64,000 nucleotides of DNA, taken from assembly GCA_963764675.1 (NCBI GenBank), contig CAVXTQ010000011.1, positions 620,001 through 684,000 on the forward strand, given 5' to 3'. The DNA comes from Acidiferrum sp963764675 (GTDB taxonomy: Bacteria > Acidobacteriota > Terriglobia > Acidiferrales > UBA7541). Each line of letters starts with the position of its first letter. Position 1 is the first letter of the stretch. Below the pieces are notes generated by a model. That model was given only the letters and a program-made list of their open reading frames with translations, did no database searches and had not been told where the DNA came from. Positions 23,208 to 32,909 of this stretch are shown in pieces. A program made the translations under genes and the position numbers.

Positions 23208-23513
23208 ACGGAAGTGCTAACGTCCTGATTTTATATCCATTTGCGAGAATTGGGTGGAAGTTTCGAGCGCCCCAAAATGGTGCATTGCAGTAAATTCGTA
23301 AGTAGTTCCCGTAGACACACTCTCCGTGAAATCCACCTTGTACGGCAAGCGTCTGTTAACCACTCACCAGGCTCGTACAACTCGCAACTTCGGGGGTGGT
23401 CAGGTTGAAGATCCGGGCTATACGGAGTGGTTCTATTTTCGCGAGACGCATAGCTGTGTACCTTCGCCATGTAACCCGCGCGACGGGAGTTCGGCAAATG
23501 CGGACAAGAGTTT
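23208..23513. other. Gene-free stretch downstream of the ADOP gene
   Basis: These 306 bases lie between the tRNA fragment and the stop of the minus-strand permease. No gene or clear terminator is seen. ORFs on both strands are short and lack protein features. Confidence 0.45.
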
Positions 23514-25985
23514 TCATTCTTCGCGCAAAGTGACGAGAGGATTCACGCGAGTTGCCCGCTGGGCCGGAATGTAGCAAGCCAAAAGCGCGATGCCGGCAAG
23601 AAGAGCGGAAACAGAAAGGAAGGTAATGGGATCGGCTGGCCCAACGTCGAAAAGCATGGATCGGAAAAATCGCGTCATGATTGCAGCTCCGGCGAGGCCG
23701 GCAGCCAATCCGATTACCACGATCCGCATACCTTCTCTTAACGCCATGCGCAGAATATCGAGGCGCTGGGCGCCGAGGGCGATACGGATTCCGACCTCGT
23801 GCTTGCGCTGGCTGAACGAATACGACATCACGCCGTAGATGCCGATCGCGGCAAGCAGCAGCGCTACTGCCGCAAAAACACCCAGAAGCTCGAGAGCAAA
23901 ACGCCGGTCAGCCACGGATCTGGAGATGATTTGATCCATGGAGCTGACACTGTGTACCGGAACGTTGAGATCAATGCTTTCGACCTCGTGACGCACGGCC
24001 TCGCCCAGATTTGCCACGTCGCCCCGGCTCCGGAGAAAAACTACCGCGTTGACTGGCGCGAACTGCCCCAGGGCAACGTAAATATGCGGGACGCTGGGAG
24101 CCTCAAAACCGTCCGACTTGATATCGCCAACCACGCCGACAATGTTGACACCTTGCAGACCTCGTCCAAATCCAAACTTGAGCTGTTGGCCGAGCGGATT
24201 CTTATCCTGCCAATATTGCCGTGCGAGGGTCTGATCGATCACGGCCACCGGTTGTGTCTTATACGTATCGAGGTCGGTGAAATTTCGTCCCGTGACCAAA
24301 GGAACTTCCATGGTGCGAAAATATTGCGTGTCGACCACCGCAATGTCCGCAACCGGGCTGCGCTCTGACTCCGTTGCACGCCCTTGAATGGAAAAGGGAG
24401 AGTAGTTTCTGCCAGAGTTCATGGGCAGAGTGTCGTTCCCGGAAATCGATGCTTGTTCCACCCCGGGCAGCACAGACACGCCGCGATAGACCTTGAGAAG
24501 GAAATCGGCGCGCTTCTCCTCGACGCTATAAGGGTCCGTGGCCGGATTGTTCGATTGCGGAATCCAGATTTGCACCGTCGTCAGATGGCTGGGATTGAAT
24601 CCGGGACGCACTTCGAGCACCCGCCAGAAACTGCGGAGTAGCAGGCCCGCGCCCGCCAACAAGACGATCGATAGTGCGACCTCCGAGACCACAAGCACTC
24701 GCGAAACTCGAGTATGGCGCCTGCCAACCCCCGATCCGCGCCCGCCTTCCCGCAGATTCTCAACCTGGTCGGCATTCGCAGCTTGCAGTGCTGGCACCAG
24801 CCCGAAGAGGACGCCGGTGATGATGGAAATCAGGAAAGCAAAAAAAAGCACGCCAGCGCTGACGGCAACCTCGTTGAGCCGGGGAATATCCGCGGGGGCG
24901 AGGCCGATGATCGCATTCTTCAAGATGAGAACCGTGACGAGCGCGACGACGCCGGAAATTACCGACAAGAGCATGCTTTCGGTTAGCAGTTGACCCGCCA
25001 GGCGTGCACGACTCGCACCCATCGCCAACCGAATCGCAATTTCGCGCCGCCGCCCGGAAGAGCGCGCGAGAAGAAGGTTGGCAATGTTCACGCACGCGAT
25101 CAGTAGCACCAGTCCTACCGCTCCGAGAAGGATGAACAGCTCGGTCCGCTGCGGGCCGACCAGATCTTCTTTCACAGAAGCAAGCCGTACCGCCCACGCG
25201 GAGGCAGCCGGGTACTCGGTGGGATACTCCCAGCTGAGTTGCGAAATATAGGCATCGAGCCGCGCTTGCGCCTGCGCAACCGTTAGGCCGGGTTTCAAGC
25301 GCGCTATGACGGCGGGAAGCATTCTCTGTGACCTTACGGCTGGAACAGGGAACGGCGCAGCGTTAAAGCCGGTAGCGATCCAGACTTCCACGTCGGTATC
25401 CAGCGTTGGGCCCGGATGACGAAAGCCTGGAGGCATTACTCCCACAATCGTGTACATGTCGCGATCCAGGCGCATTTTCCGCCCGAGTATTTTCGGGTCC
25501 GAACCGTAGTAGCGGCGCCAAAAGCCGTTGCTGATGACGACCGGCTCCAGGAATCCCGGCACGGCATCCTGCGATGTGTACACGCGGCCGAGTTCCGGCT
25601 TCGCTCCCAGCAAGGTGAAGTAATCGGGACTCGTGACCAGGCTTTCGGCACGCACCGTCCGGTCTCCACCGGCGACCGCGGAACTGTTCGGCGCCACCGC
25701 CGAGATCTCCTGAAACACACCCGAGCGGTCTTGCAGATCCCAAAGCTCCGGTGCGGACATCCCTACATCCTGCTCGTTCGTGCCACGAAGGTCGTCGAAG
25801 ACGCGCACGAGTTGCTCAGGATTCGCAAAGGGCAACGGCTTCAGCACAACGCCGTACACCACGCTGAAAATAGCGACATTGGCGCCGATCCCCAGCGCCA
25901 GAGTCAGCACCGCAACGGTCGTAAACCCAGGGCTTTTGAGCAACGTTCGGAGTGCGTAGCGCAGGTCTTGGACGAGTGAGGCCAC
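23514..25985 (-). CDS. ADOP-type ABC permease (MacB/FtsX-like, duplicated)
   Basis: This 823-aa protein is of the acidobacterial duplicated orphan permease type. The N-terminus has LVQDLRYALRTLLKSPGFTTVAVLTLALGIGANVAIFSVV, followed by a MacB-like periplasmic core, an FtsX domain (LLIACVNIANLLLARSSGRRREIAIRLAMGASRARL), a second periplasmic core and a second FtsX domain (YSFSQRKHEVGIRIALGAQRLDILRM). Eight membrane segments are expected. No ATPase is encoded nearby, as usual for orphans. GTG 25985 preceded by AAGGGGGGAACC is the best start; the frame is open for another 64 codons upstream, reaching into the tRNA fragment, but that part is not protein-like. tRNA 5' fragments lie on both sides. 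Confidence 0.87.
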   Translation of the reverse strand: MASLVQDLRYALRTLLKSPGFTTVAVLTLALGIGANVAIFSVVYGVVLKPLPFANPEQLVRVFDDLRGTNEQDVGMSAPELWDLQDRSGVFQEISAVAPNSSAVAGGDRTVRAESLVTSPDYFTLLGAKPELGRVYTSQDAVPGFLEPVVISNGFWRRYYGSDPKILGRKMRLDRDMYTIVGVMPPGFRHPGPTLDTDVEVWIATGFNAAPFPVPAVRSQRMLPAVIARLKPGLTVAQAQARLDAYISQLSWEYPTEYPAASAWAVRLASVKEDLVGPQRTELFILLGAVGLVLLIACVNIANLLLARSSGRRREIAIRLAMGASRARLAGQLLTESMLLSVISGVVALVTVLILKNAIIGLAPADIPRLNEVAVSAGVLFFAFLISIITGVLFGLVPALQAANADQVENLREGGRGSGVGRRHTRVSRVLVVSEVALSIVLLAGAGLLLRSFWRVLEVRPGFNPSHLTTVQIWIPQSNNPATDPYSVEEKRADFLLKVYRGVSVLPGVEQASISGNDTLPMNSGRNYSPFSIQGRATESERSPVADIAVVDTQYFRTMEVPLVTGRNFTDLDTYKTQPVAVIDQTLARQYWQDKNPLGQQLKFGFGRGLQGVNIVGVVGDIKSDGFEAPSVPHIYVALGQFAPVNAVVFLRSRGDVANLGEAVRHEVESIDLNVPVHSVSSMDQIISRSVADRRFALELLGVFAAVALLLAAIGIYGVMSYSFSQRKHEVGIRIALGAQRLDILRMALREGMRIVVIGLAAGLAGAAIMTRFFRSMLFDVGPADPITFLSVSALLAGIALLACYIPAQRATRVNPLVTLREE

Positions 25986-26179
25986 GGTTCCCCCCTTAGT
26001 TCGCGCCCCGTCAAGCTGCGGACGCGATTGTCCCTCTCGCTCAATGGACGCGGGAAGCTGCATTATTGTTAGCAGGAGGATTGGCTTAGAGGGGCCGTCT
26101 GGTTTGATTGGCTGACTAATCCGAGTGGTCGCCCTCGCAGCGACAGCGCAACTTCCTGATAGGTCGGGCACCAACAACG

Positions 26180-26211
26180 GTCCGCTGCTCTAACCACTGA
26201 GCTACAGGCCC
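26180..26211 (-). pseudogene. tRNA 5' fragment (about 32 nt)
   Basis: On the minus strand, GGGCCTGTAGCTCAGTGG continues to TTAGAGCAGCGGAC, equal to the first 32 nt of tRNA-Ile2 except for one C-to-T change in the D loop. It ends before the anticodon loop. It has the same orientation as the 23169-23207 fragment and lies 3 kb from it. The remaining 25986-26387 sequence holds no gene. Confidence 0.7.
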
Positions 26212-26387
26212 GCCTTACTGCAACATCCTTAGGGGACATGCGGCGCTGCCGGGGAAGTCTGGCTCGAGCATGACCTTTCCTTGATTGCAAACTCTCACAT
26301 TGGGGTCTATTGTGCTTAACGGCTTGGGGTAGGGCTCGGCGCCAGCAAGTGAGGTCCGCCCTTTTTTCGACAGAGAGGAAACGAATC

Positions 26388-26666
26388 ATGAAGAGAAACT
26401 TGCTTTGGTGTGTCGTCTTGGTTGCTGCCCTGGTTTTTGGCGGGCTCGCTCTTGCGCAAAGGCCGGTACCGAATATCGACGCGAAGCAGCACCCGAATTT
26501 GGCCGCAGCGCAAGAACATATCAGCCAGGCATTTCAGAGAATCGAGGAGGCGCGAACGGTGAACCACGAAGAACTAGGCGGCCACGCCGAAAAGGCCAAC
26601 CAGCTGCTTGTGCAGGCGGACCAGGAACTCAAAGCGGCAGCGGAATATGCCAATCACCACAAGTAG
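26388..26666 (+). CDS. Small secreted helical protein
   Basis: This 92-aa protein has a signal peptide (LLWCVVLVAALVFGGLALAQ) and a mature part made of two helices rich in Ala, Gln and Glu (HPNLAAAQEHISQAFQRIEEAR and GGHAEKANQLLVQADQELKAAAEYA). Similar small periplasmic helical proteins with the HPN-AQ-GGHA-KA-L pattern occur in Acidobacteria and Proteobacteria without a known function. ATG 26388 has GAGAGGAAACGAATC in front of it. Confidence 0.75.
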   Translation: MKRNLLWCVVLVAALVFGGLALAQRPVPNIDAKQHPNLAAAQEHISQAFQRIEEARTVNHEELGGHAEKANQLLVQADQELKAAAEYANHHK

Positions 26667-26923
26667 TGCGTTCACGCAGACACGCCGTCTCAACTTGCCT
26701 GCGGTTGGCCCGCTTGTTTGCTCGTAGGGAGCATGCTTAGAAATAATTGGTTCCATTGGCAAGACGAGAATCGGTGTGGGCGGTGGAAACGGAAGCAGCA
26801 CTCTCAGAGTAAGGCCCATCGCTCTTGGTGGCGCGACTCAACAACCCGATCAGGAGCAACAGCGTGGTCAAACGACGGGTTGGCCCGGACTGGCGGATAG
26901 AATGGACGGCCAGCGCGAAGGCG

Positions 26924-28417
26924 CTATGCGGTAATACCCCCGAAGCACAAGTACTTCATCTCGACGTACTCGTCGATGCCGTATTTTGAGCCTTCGCGGC
27001 CAAGACCGGACTCCTTGACACCGCCGAATGGAGCAACCTCGGTCGAAATCAGGCCCGTATTGATGCCGACGATGCCGTATTCGAGGGCTTCGGCGACACG
27101 CCAAATACGGGCGATATCGCGTCCGTAAAAGTAGGCCGCCAGGCCGAATTCGGTATCGTTGGCGAGCGCGACGGCCTCGGCTTCGGTCTTGAATCGGAAG
27201 AGCGGGGCGACCGGACCGAAGGTCTCTTCGCGTGCCACAGCCATCTGCGGAGTGACTTCGGTCAGGATCGTCGGCTCAAAAAATCGGCCCCCCAAGGCGT
27301 GGCGCCGTCCGCCGACAAGAATCTTGGCGCCTTTGGACTGCGCGTCGCGAATGTGGCTTTCCACTTTCTCCACAGCTGCATCGTCAATTAGGGGTCCTTG
27401 CGTGGCGCCCGGCTCCAATCCCGGTGCGGGCTTCAGGGTCTTGACGGCAGCCGACAGTTTGTTTGCGAACGCGTCGTATACGGTGTCCTGCACGAGCAAG
27501 CGATTGGTGCATACGCAGGTTTGACCGCTATTGCGGTACTTCGACGCGATCGCACCTTCGACAGCAGCGTCCAGGTCGGCGTCCTCGAAGACCACGAAAG
27601 GCGCGTTACCACCCAGCTCCAGGGAAAGCTTCTTGACCGTGCCGGCACACTGGGCCATCAAGATCTTTCCGATTTCCGTGGATCCGGTGAACGATAGCTT
27701 GCGAACGATAGGATTCGACGTCAGCTCCCCTCCGATCTCTGTGGCAGAGCCCGTAAGGATGTTGAGGACACCCTTGGGAACGCCGGCACGCTCCGCGAGC
27801 TCGGCAAGCGCGAGGGCCGAGAAAGGGGTCTGCGACGCGGGCTTCAGGACCACCGTGCAGCCAACGCCAAGCGCCGGGCCGGCCTTGCGGGTGATCATCG
27901 CGAGTGGAAAATTCCACGGCGTGACGCATGCGACCACACCGATGGGCTGTTTGATGACTACAATTCTCTTGTCTGCCTGATGCGCCGGGATGGTGTCGCC
28001 GTAAAGGCGCTTGGCTTCCTCGCCGAACCACTCGAGAAATGCGGCCGCATATGCGACCTCGGCGCGCGACTCGGTCAGCGGCTTCCCCTGTTCCAGGGTC
28101 ATCAGTCGAGCTAGATCCTCCTGGTTCGCCATCATAAGGTCAAACCAGCGGCGCAGAATTACTGCGCGCTCTTTGGCGGTTTTCTGGCTCCATGCGGGAA
28201 ACGCGCGTTTCGCGGCTTCGATGGCTTGGCGGGTTTCCGTAGCGCCAAGCTTAGGGACTCTACCCATGACTTCGCCGCTAGCGGGGTTGTCGACACTGAT
28301 CGTCGAGCCCGATTTGGCCTGGACCCACTGGCCGTCTATGTAACAGGCTTCGCGGAAAAGCCGAGCGTCCTTGAGTTCGACAGGGGTGGTAGCTGTCTTT
28401 GTCTCTGTCTCTTGCAT
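26924..28417 (-). CDS. gabD: NAD(P)-dependent succinate-semialdehyde dehydrogenase
   Basis: This 497-aa class I aldehyde dehydrogenase converts succinate semialdehyde to succinate at the end of GABA breakdown. Visible motifs are CVTPWNFPLAMITRKAGPAL, FTGSTEIGK (cofactor loop), LELGGNAPFVVF with the general-base Glu, and NSGQTCVCTNRLLVQ with the catalytic Cys. The C-terminus (GLISTEVAPFGGVKESGLGREGSKYGIDEYVEMKYLCFGG) is a GabD signature. ATG 28417 (MQETETK) is preferred over an upstream ATG because a GGAGTTACGC site precedes it. It follows gabT by 92 nt on the same strand and is the last gene of the catabolic operon. Confidence 0.9.
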   Translation of the reverse strand: MQETETKTATTPVELKDARLFREACYIDGQWVQAKSGSTISVDNPASGEVMGRVPKLGATETRQAIEAAKRAFPAWSQKTAKERAVILRRWFDLMMANQEDLARLMTLEQGKPLTESRAEVAYAAAFLEWFGEEAKRLYGDTIPAHQADKRIVVIKQPIGVVACVTPWNFPLAMITRKAGPALGVGCTVVLKPASQTPFSALALAELAERAGVPKGVLNILTGSATEIGGELTSNPIVRKLSFTGSTEIGKILMAQCAGTVKKLSLELGGNAPFVVFEDADLDAAVEGAIASKYRNSGQTCVCTNRLLVQDTVYDAFANKLSAAVKTLKPAPGLEPGATQGPLIDDAAVEKVESHIRDAQSKGAKILVGGRRHALGGRFFEPTILTEVTPQMAVAREETFGPVAPLFRFKTEAEAVALANDTEFGLAAYFYGRDIARIWRVAEALEYGIVGINTGLISTEVAPFGGVKESGLGREGSKYGIDEYVEMKYLCFGGITA

Positions 28418-28509
28418 GCGTAACTCCTGGAATTCGCCGTAGCCGACGAATATCAATGATTGGATGAGTTTTCAGCAACCTGGCGACGCGGACGGCCAAA
28501 GGCCGCGCG

Positions 28510-29859
28510 CTAGGCGTGCGACAAAGCTGCTTGTTTGCCCTCAGAGACCGAGGCGAGCGCGGCTTCGATCACGTCAAGGCCCTCATCGAACTGTTCGTCG
28601 GTGACGACTAGCGGCACAAGAATGCGAACCACGTTGTTGAATGTGCCCGCTGTGATGATCACCAAACCATGCTCGTAACAGTGCCGGGCAATTTCCTTCG
28701 TTTCGGTGTCAGCAGGTTCGCGCGTTTCGACGTTGCGCACCAATTCGATGGCGCACATGCCGCCCAGGCCGCGAACGTCACCAACCAGGGACCACTTCTT
28801 CTGCCAGCCACGAGCGCGGGCCTCAAAGTGCTGGCCCACTGCAGTGGAACGCGCGAGCAGCCCGTCTTTCTCGATGGTTTCGATGGCGGCAAGAGCTGCG
28901 GCGCAAGAAGCCGGATGCCCGCAATAGGTGCCCCCAAGGGCCCCCACACCGGGTGCGTCCATCACTTCGGCGCGGCCCGTCACCGCAGCAATGGGCATGC
29001 CACCGCCCAGCGATTTCGCCATGGTGATCAGATCCGGCTCGATGCCAAAGTGTTCGGATGCAAACCATTTGCCGGTGCGCGCGAAGCCGGACTGTACCTC
29101 ATCCGCGATGAAGAGGATGCCATTTTTGCGGCAGATGTCTTGCAAGAGCTTGAAGTAGTCACGGGGCGGAACGACGAAACCGCCCTCGCCAAGGACCGGC
29201 TCGGCGATCACCGCGGCCACAGACTCGGGCGCCACCGAGCGTTTGAAGGTGTTCTCAAGGTGATGCGCAAACATCTCGGCGGTGGCGCCGCTTTCGCTGC
29301 GGTACGCATAAGCAAACGGAATGCGATACACGTCGCTGGCGAAAGGCTCGAAGCCAGCTTTGTACGGATGCGTCTTGCTCGTAAGCGACATTGCCAGCAG
29401 CGTGCGGCCATGGAAAGCATCCTCGAAGCAAATGACCGCGGGGCGCTTGGTGTAGGCGCGCGCAATCTTGATGGAGTTCTCGACGGCCTCCGCGCCGGTG
29501 TTGAGGATGATGGTTTTCTTGGGGAATTTCCCGGGTGCCAGTGAGTTCAGCTTCTCGGCGACCGCAATGTAGCTTTCATACGGGGTGACGGCGAAACAGA
29601 GATGCAGGTGCTTTTCGAGCTGCTCGCTGATCGCCGACAGGACCCGCGGCGCGCGGTGGCCGACGTTGAGACACCCGATGCCTCCGGCAAAATCGAGATA
29701 ACGATTGCCGTCGACATCCTCTATTACGGCGCCCTCCGCCCGTGCTGCGAAAATGGGCGTGGAGTTAGCGGGTCCGCGAGGCACCGCGACTTGGCGGCGT
29801 GTCATGAGCGCCCGTGATCGGGGCCCAGGAATCTCCGTGCGAATTTGAATTGTAGCCAT
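28510..29859 (-). CDS. gabT: 4-aminobutyrate aminotransferase
   Basis: This 449-aa class III PLP aminotransferase moves the amino group of GABA to 2-oxoglutarate, giving succinate semialdehyde. Signature elements: LDFAGGIGCLNVGH, NTGAEAVENSIKIAR (phosphate-binding), CFEDAFHGRT, AVIAEPVLGEGGF, LFIADEVQSGFARTG with the PLP Asp, and MAKSLGGGMPIAAV with the Schiff-base Lys. The start ATG lies 2 nt after the stop of the upstream aldehyde dehydrogenase, which implies coupled translation. It is placed between two dehydrogenases of the same pathway, which strengthens the assignment over other omega-aminotransferases. Confidence 0.9.
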   Translation of the reverse strand: MATIQIRTEIPGPRSRALMTRRQVAVPRGPANSTPIFAARAEGAVIEDVDGNRYLDFAGGIGCLNVGHRAPRVLSAISEQLEKHLHLCFAVTPYESYIAVAEKLNSLAPGKFPKKTIILNTGAEAVENSIKIARAYTKRPAVICFEDAFHGRTLLAMSLTSKTHPYKAGFEPFASDVYRIPFAYAYRSESGATAEMFAHHLENTFKRSVAPESVAAVIAEPVLGEGGFVVPPRDYFKLLQDICRKNGILFIADEVQSGFARTGKWFASEHFGIEPDLITMAKSLGGGMPIAAVTGRAEVMDAPGVGALGGTYCGHPASCAAALAAIETIEKDGLLARSTAVGQHFEARARGWQKKWSLVGDVRGLGGMCAIELVRNVETREPADTETKEIARHCYEHGLVIITAGTFNNVVRILVPLVVTDEQFDEGLDVIEAALASVSEGKQAALSHA

Positions 29860-29861
29860 GT

Positions 29862-31343
29862 TTAGTACCACCCAATTGGAGTTTCGTCGAGATTCACGAA
29901 CACTTGCTTGGTTTCCAGATATTCTTCAAGACCCCAAGGGCCAAGCTCGCGGCCGAAGCCGGACTGCTTGTAGCCGCCCCAGGGAGCTTCGACGTAGGTC
30001 GGCTGCATATGATTGACCCATACGATGCCCGCGCGCAGGGATTTCACGACCCGGAAGGCCTTGTAGATGTCGCGCGTCCACACGGCGGCAGCAAGGCCGT
30101 AAGGCGTGTCGTTGGCGATGCGAATCGCGTCCGCCTCGCCGTCAAACGAAATCACCGATGCGACCGGGCCGAAGATCTCCTCGCGAGCGATTCGCGCGCT
30201 ATTTTCGACGTCGTAGAAAATCGTCGGCTCGAGATAGTAGCCCTTTGCGAATTGCTTCGGTCGGCCGCCGCCGATGGCGACCTTGGCTTCTTTCTTGCCG
30301 ATTTCTAGATAGGAGCCGACGCGATCGTACTGCTCCTTGCTGACGAGCGGCCCCATCTTCGTCTCGCGCTCGAGCGGCGGGCCCAGCTTGATGCGCTTGG
30401 CCTTTTCGGTCATGGACTCGACAAATTTTGAATAGATTTTCTTCTCAACAAGGATGCGGCTGCCAGCCGAGCAGACTTCGCCTTGATTGATGAACACGCC
30501 GAAGAGCGCTCCGTCAACCGCGGCTTCCCAATCAGCCTCTGCAAAGAAAATGTTCGGTGATTTTCCGCCAAGCTCGAGAGTTACGCGCTTGAGCGTGTCT
30601 GCGGCGCTCTTGACGATGATCTTTCCGACGGCGGCGCTGCCCGTGAACGCAACTTTGTCAACGCCCGGATGCGCCACCAGCGCAGCGCCGGCTGTCTCGC
30701 CAAAGCCGTTGAGAATGTTGACGACGCCCGGCGGCAAGCCCACCTCCTCGAACCAGTTCGCAAACTCGAGCGCGGTGAGAGGCGTCTGTTCGGCAGGCTT
30801 CAGGATACAAGTGCAGCCCGCCGCCAGCGCCGGCGCGAGCTTCCACGCCGCCATTAATAAAGGATAATTCCACGGAATGATCTGCGCGGCCACGCCCATG
30901 GGTTCGCGCAATGTGAAGCTGAGCGCGTTCGCCGGAACGGAGTTCACGTGGCCCTGGATTTTCGTGGCTAGTCCGCCGTAATACTCGAAGCAGGTCGCCA
31001 CGTCGGCGATATCGTATTCAGCCTCCACGATCGGCTTGCCGGTGTTGCGGCATTCGATGTCCGCTAAATGCGCGGTATTTTGGCGGATCTTATCGGCCAG
31101 CTTAAACAGGATGCGGCCGCGATCTTGCGCGGTGGTCTGCCGCCAAGGACCAGAGTCAAAAGCCTCCCGCGCCGCTGCAACTGTCACATTGACGTCGTTC
31201 TTGTCCGCCGCGGCAACCCGAGCGATAACTTCCTCGGTGGAAGGATCGTACACGGGAAATGTGTCGCCCGACGCCGCTCCAACCCACTGGCCATTCACAT
31301 AATTTTGATAGGTTTGAACGTTCGCTTTGGCGCTGCTTGACAT
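29862..31343 (-). CDS. Aminoaldehyde (gamma-aminobutyraldehyde/betaine-aldehyde-type) dehydrogenase
   Basis: This 493-aa aldehyde dehydrogenase most likely oxidises 4-aminobutyraldehyde to GABA, since its neighbours handle the product. Motifs: QIIPWNYPLLMAAWKLAPALAAG, FTGSAAVGK, VTLELGGKSPNIFF with the base Glu, and NQGEVCSAGSRILV with the catalytic Cys. The C-terminus has WVNHMQPTYVEAPWGGYKQSGFGRELG, typical of the betaine-aldehyde/aminobutyraldehyde group. ATG 31343 follows GAGAGGGATGTC. It lies in the minus-strand operon between the permease and gabT. Betaine aldehyde as substrate cannot be excluded. Confidence 0.85.
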   Translation of the reverse strand: MSSSAKANVQTYQNYVNGQWVGAASGDTFPVYDPSTEEVIARVAAADKNDVNVTVAAAREAFDSGPWRQTTAQDRGRILFKLADKIRQNTAHLADIECRNTGKPIVEAEYDIADVATCFEYYGGLATKIQGHVNSVPANALSFTLREPMGVAAQIIPWNYPLLMAAWKLAPALAAGCTCILKPAEQTPLTALEFANWFEEVGLPPGVVNILNGFGETAGAALVAHPGVDKVAFTGSAAVGKIIVKSAADTLKRVTLELGGKSPNIFFAEADWEAAVDGALFGVFINQGEVCSAGSRILVEKKIYSKFVESMTEKAKRIKLGPPLERETKMGPLVSKEQYDRVGSYLEIGKKEAKVAIGGGRPKQFAKGYYLEPTIFYDVENSARIAREEIFGPVASVISFDGEADAIRIANDTPYGLAAAVWTRDIYKAFRVVKSLRAGIVWVNHMQPTYVEAPWGGYKQSGFGRELGPWGLEEYLETKQVFVNLDETPIGWY

Positions 31344-31400
31344 GACATCCCTCTCAATTCCATCGATCTCGGCCATTTGCGAGAGCGAACACAAAAACTC

Positions 31401-32858
31401 TCAGCTGGCCGGCGTGGCCACTTCGAGTTTGCGCGCCGCCTTCCGCCGGCCGTACACAAAAAAGAAAAACGCCGCGAGCCCGATAAAAAACAGCGTGCCT
31501 CCGAACATCCACACTTCGTAGGACATGAGCGACGTAATCTGCTGCGCTGGGAAGAATGCCAGCGCGATACCAAGTGCGGTGGTCAGCAATCCACTGGCCC
31601 CCGCAAAAATCAGTGTGGGTTTGCTGTAGCGCCCCTTGACGAACCCCTCGCCCCCGGCGATCTTCAGCAGCGCTCCAAACATGTAAAGAAACGGAACAAG
31701 CTGCAAGACCACTGCCAGAGACAAGAGCTTTTGAAACGTTTCCTGCACGCCTGCGCCAGTGATGGTGAAGTTCACAATCACCAAAATCAAGGACACGATG
31801 GCGTGCACGATCAGCGCTGCATACGGCGTCGCGTATCGAGGATGGACTTTGCCAAGCCACGACGGCATATAAGAGTCAAGGCCGGCGACGAACGGGATTC
31901 GCGCCGAGCCCGCGAGCCACGCCGAGCCGATTCCAGCGATCGAAACACTCAGCAGGAAGGCAAACGGCGCAACGATCCAGCCTGCGCCTACTCTGGCCGC
32001 CATATGGCTCACCGCCTGGACGATGCCTTGCAGAACGCTGATGTCTTGCTTGCTGACCGCAACGAGCAATGTCAGCGTCGCACCAACATAGAGCAACCCG
32101 GAAAGAACACCTCCCCAGGCTACCGCCCCAGGAAGAATACGGCCGGGGTTCTCGATTTCGTCGCCCATAATGGATGCAAGCTCGAGCCCCACGAGGCCGA
32201 AACAAATCACACCAAACGAGTTCAGCACGAAGCGGGGATTCGCGGGAATCTGAAAGTCGGCCGTGGTCACCGTCGTTCCGAACCGGAACCACACAATCGC
32301 CCCGAGTCCAATCAATACGGCAGCCGCAACGAATGTACCGATAGCGCCAAGGTTATTGATCCACTTCCCCACGCCGAGCCCAACCACGTTCAGCACCACG
32401 AGCACAGCGAGGAGCACCAGCGAAGCGCTCAGTGCGAAGACCTTATTGTCAGCCAGGGATCGCTGGCCTTCGCCAAGAACGAACACGGACACGCCGACGA
32501 AATACAACATGATTGTGGGGACGTACATCATGTTGTTCGTCCAATAGCACCAGCCCGAAAGGAATCCGTGGAAGTCACCGAATACTTCTTTGGCCCAGAG
32601 GTATACGCCACCTTCCCCGGGGTACCGGTGAGCCAGCTCGATCACCGCGATGCCTTGCGGCCAGAAAAAAAGCAGCAGCGAGATAATCCAAAGCCAAATC
32701 GTTACGCCGCCATTCGCGGCGATCGACGGCACAACGTTCAGATTGAAAACCGCGACAACGAATAGCAGAACGAGATCCCACCGGCCAAGGACCCGGCGCA
32801 GCTTCGGCGCTTCCTGTGACGCCGAAACGGCAAGTGAAGCGGTACCCTCGTTCGACAA
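31401..32858 (-). CDS. APC-family amino acid/polyamine permease
   Basis: This 485-aa membrane protein should have 12 transmembrane segments of the APC superfamily. It opens with LGRWDLVLLFVVAVFNLNVVPSIAANGG, the substrate-binding TM1, and has YPGEGGVYLWAKEVFG and FGLVGLELASIMGDEIENPGR, motifs of the glutamate:GABA antiporter/putrescine importer group. The tail is basic (YGRRKAARK). In this operon it probably imports GABA, putrescine or a related amine. It is separated by 51 and 57 nt from its neighbours. Confidence 0.85.
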   Translation of the reverse strand: MSNEGTASLAVSASQEAPKLRRVLGRWDLVLLFVVAVFNLNVVPSIAANGGVTIWLWIISLLLFFWPQGIAVIELAHRYPGEGGVYLWAKEVFGDFHGFLSGWCYWTNNMMYVPTIMLYFVGVSVFVLGEGQRSLADNKVFALSASLVLLAVLVVLNVVGLGVGKWINNLGAIGTFVAAAVLIGLGAIVWFRFGTTVTTADFQIPANPRFVLNSFGVICFGLVGLELASIMGDEIENPGRILPGAVAWGGVLSGLLYVGATLTLLVAVSKQDISVLQGIVQAVSHMAARVGAGWIVAPFAFLLSVSIAGIGSAWLAGSARIPFVAGLDSYMPSWLGKVHPRYATPYAALIVHAIVSLILVIVNFTITGAGVQETFQKLLSLAVVLQLVPFLYMFGALLKIAGGEGFVKGRYSKPTLIFAGASGLLTTALGIALAFFPAQQITSLMSYEVWMFGGTLFFIGLAAFFFFVYGRRKAARKLEVATPAS

Positions 32859-32909
32859 CGATATTCTCCCTGCCGTTCGCGTTACGCCGCCGCCGATCCT
32901 GAAAGCGCG

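Noticed and set aside
28669..29544. 291-codon plus-strand ORF antisense to gabT
   Set aside because: The gabT frame has all catalytic motifs; this is a shadow frame.
31377..32765. Long plus-strand ORF (462 codons) antisense to the APC permease
   Set aside because: Highly charged mirror of a hydrophobic gene, with no domain features.
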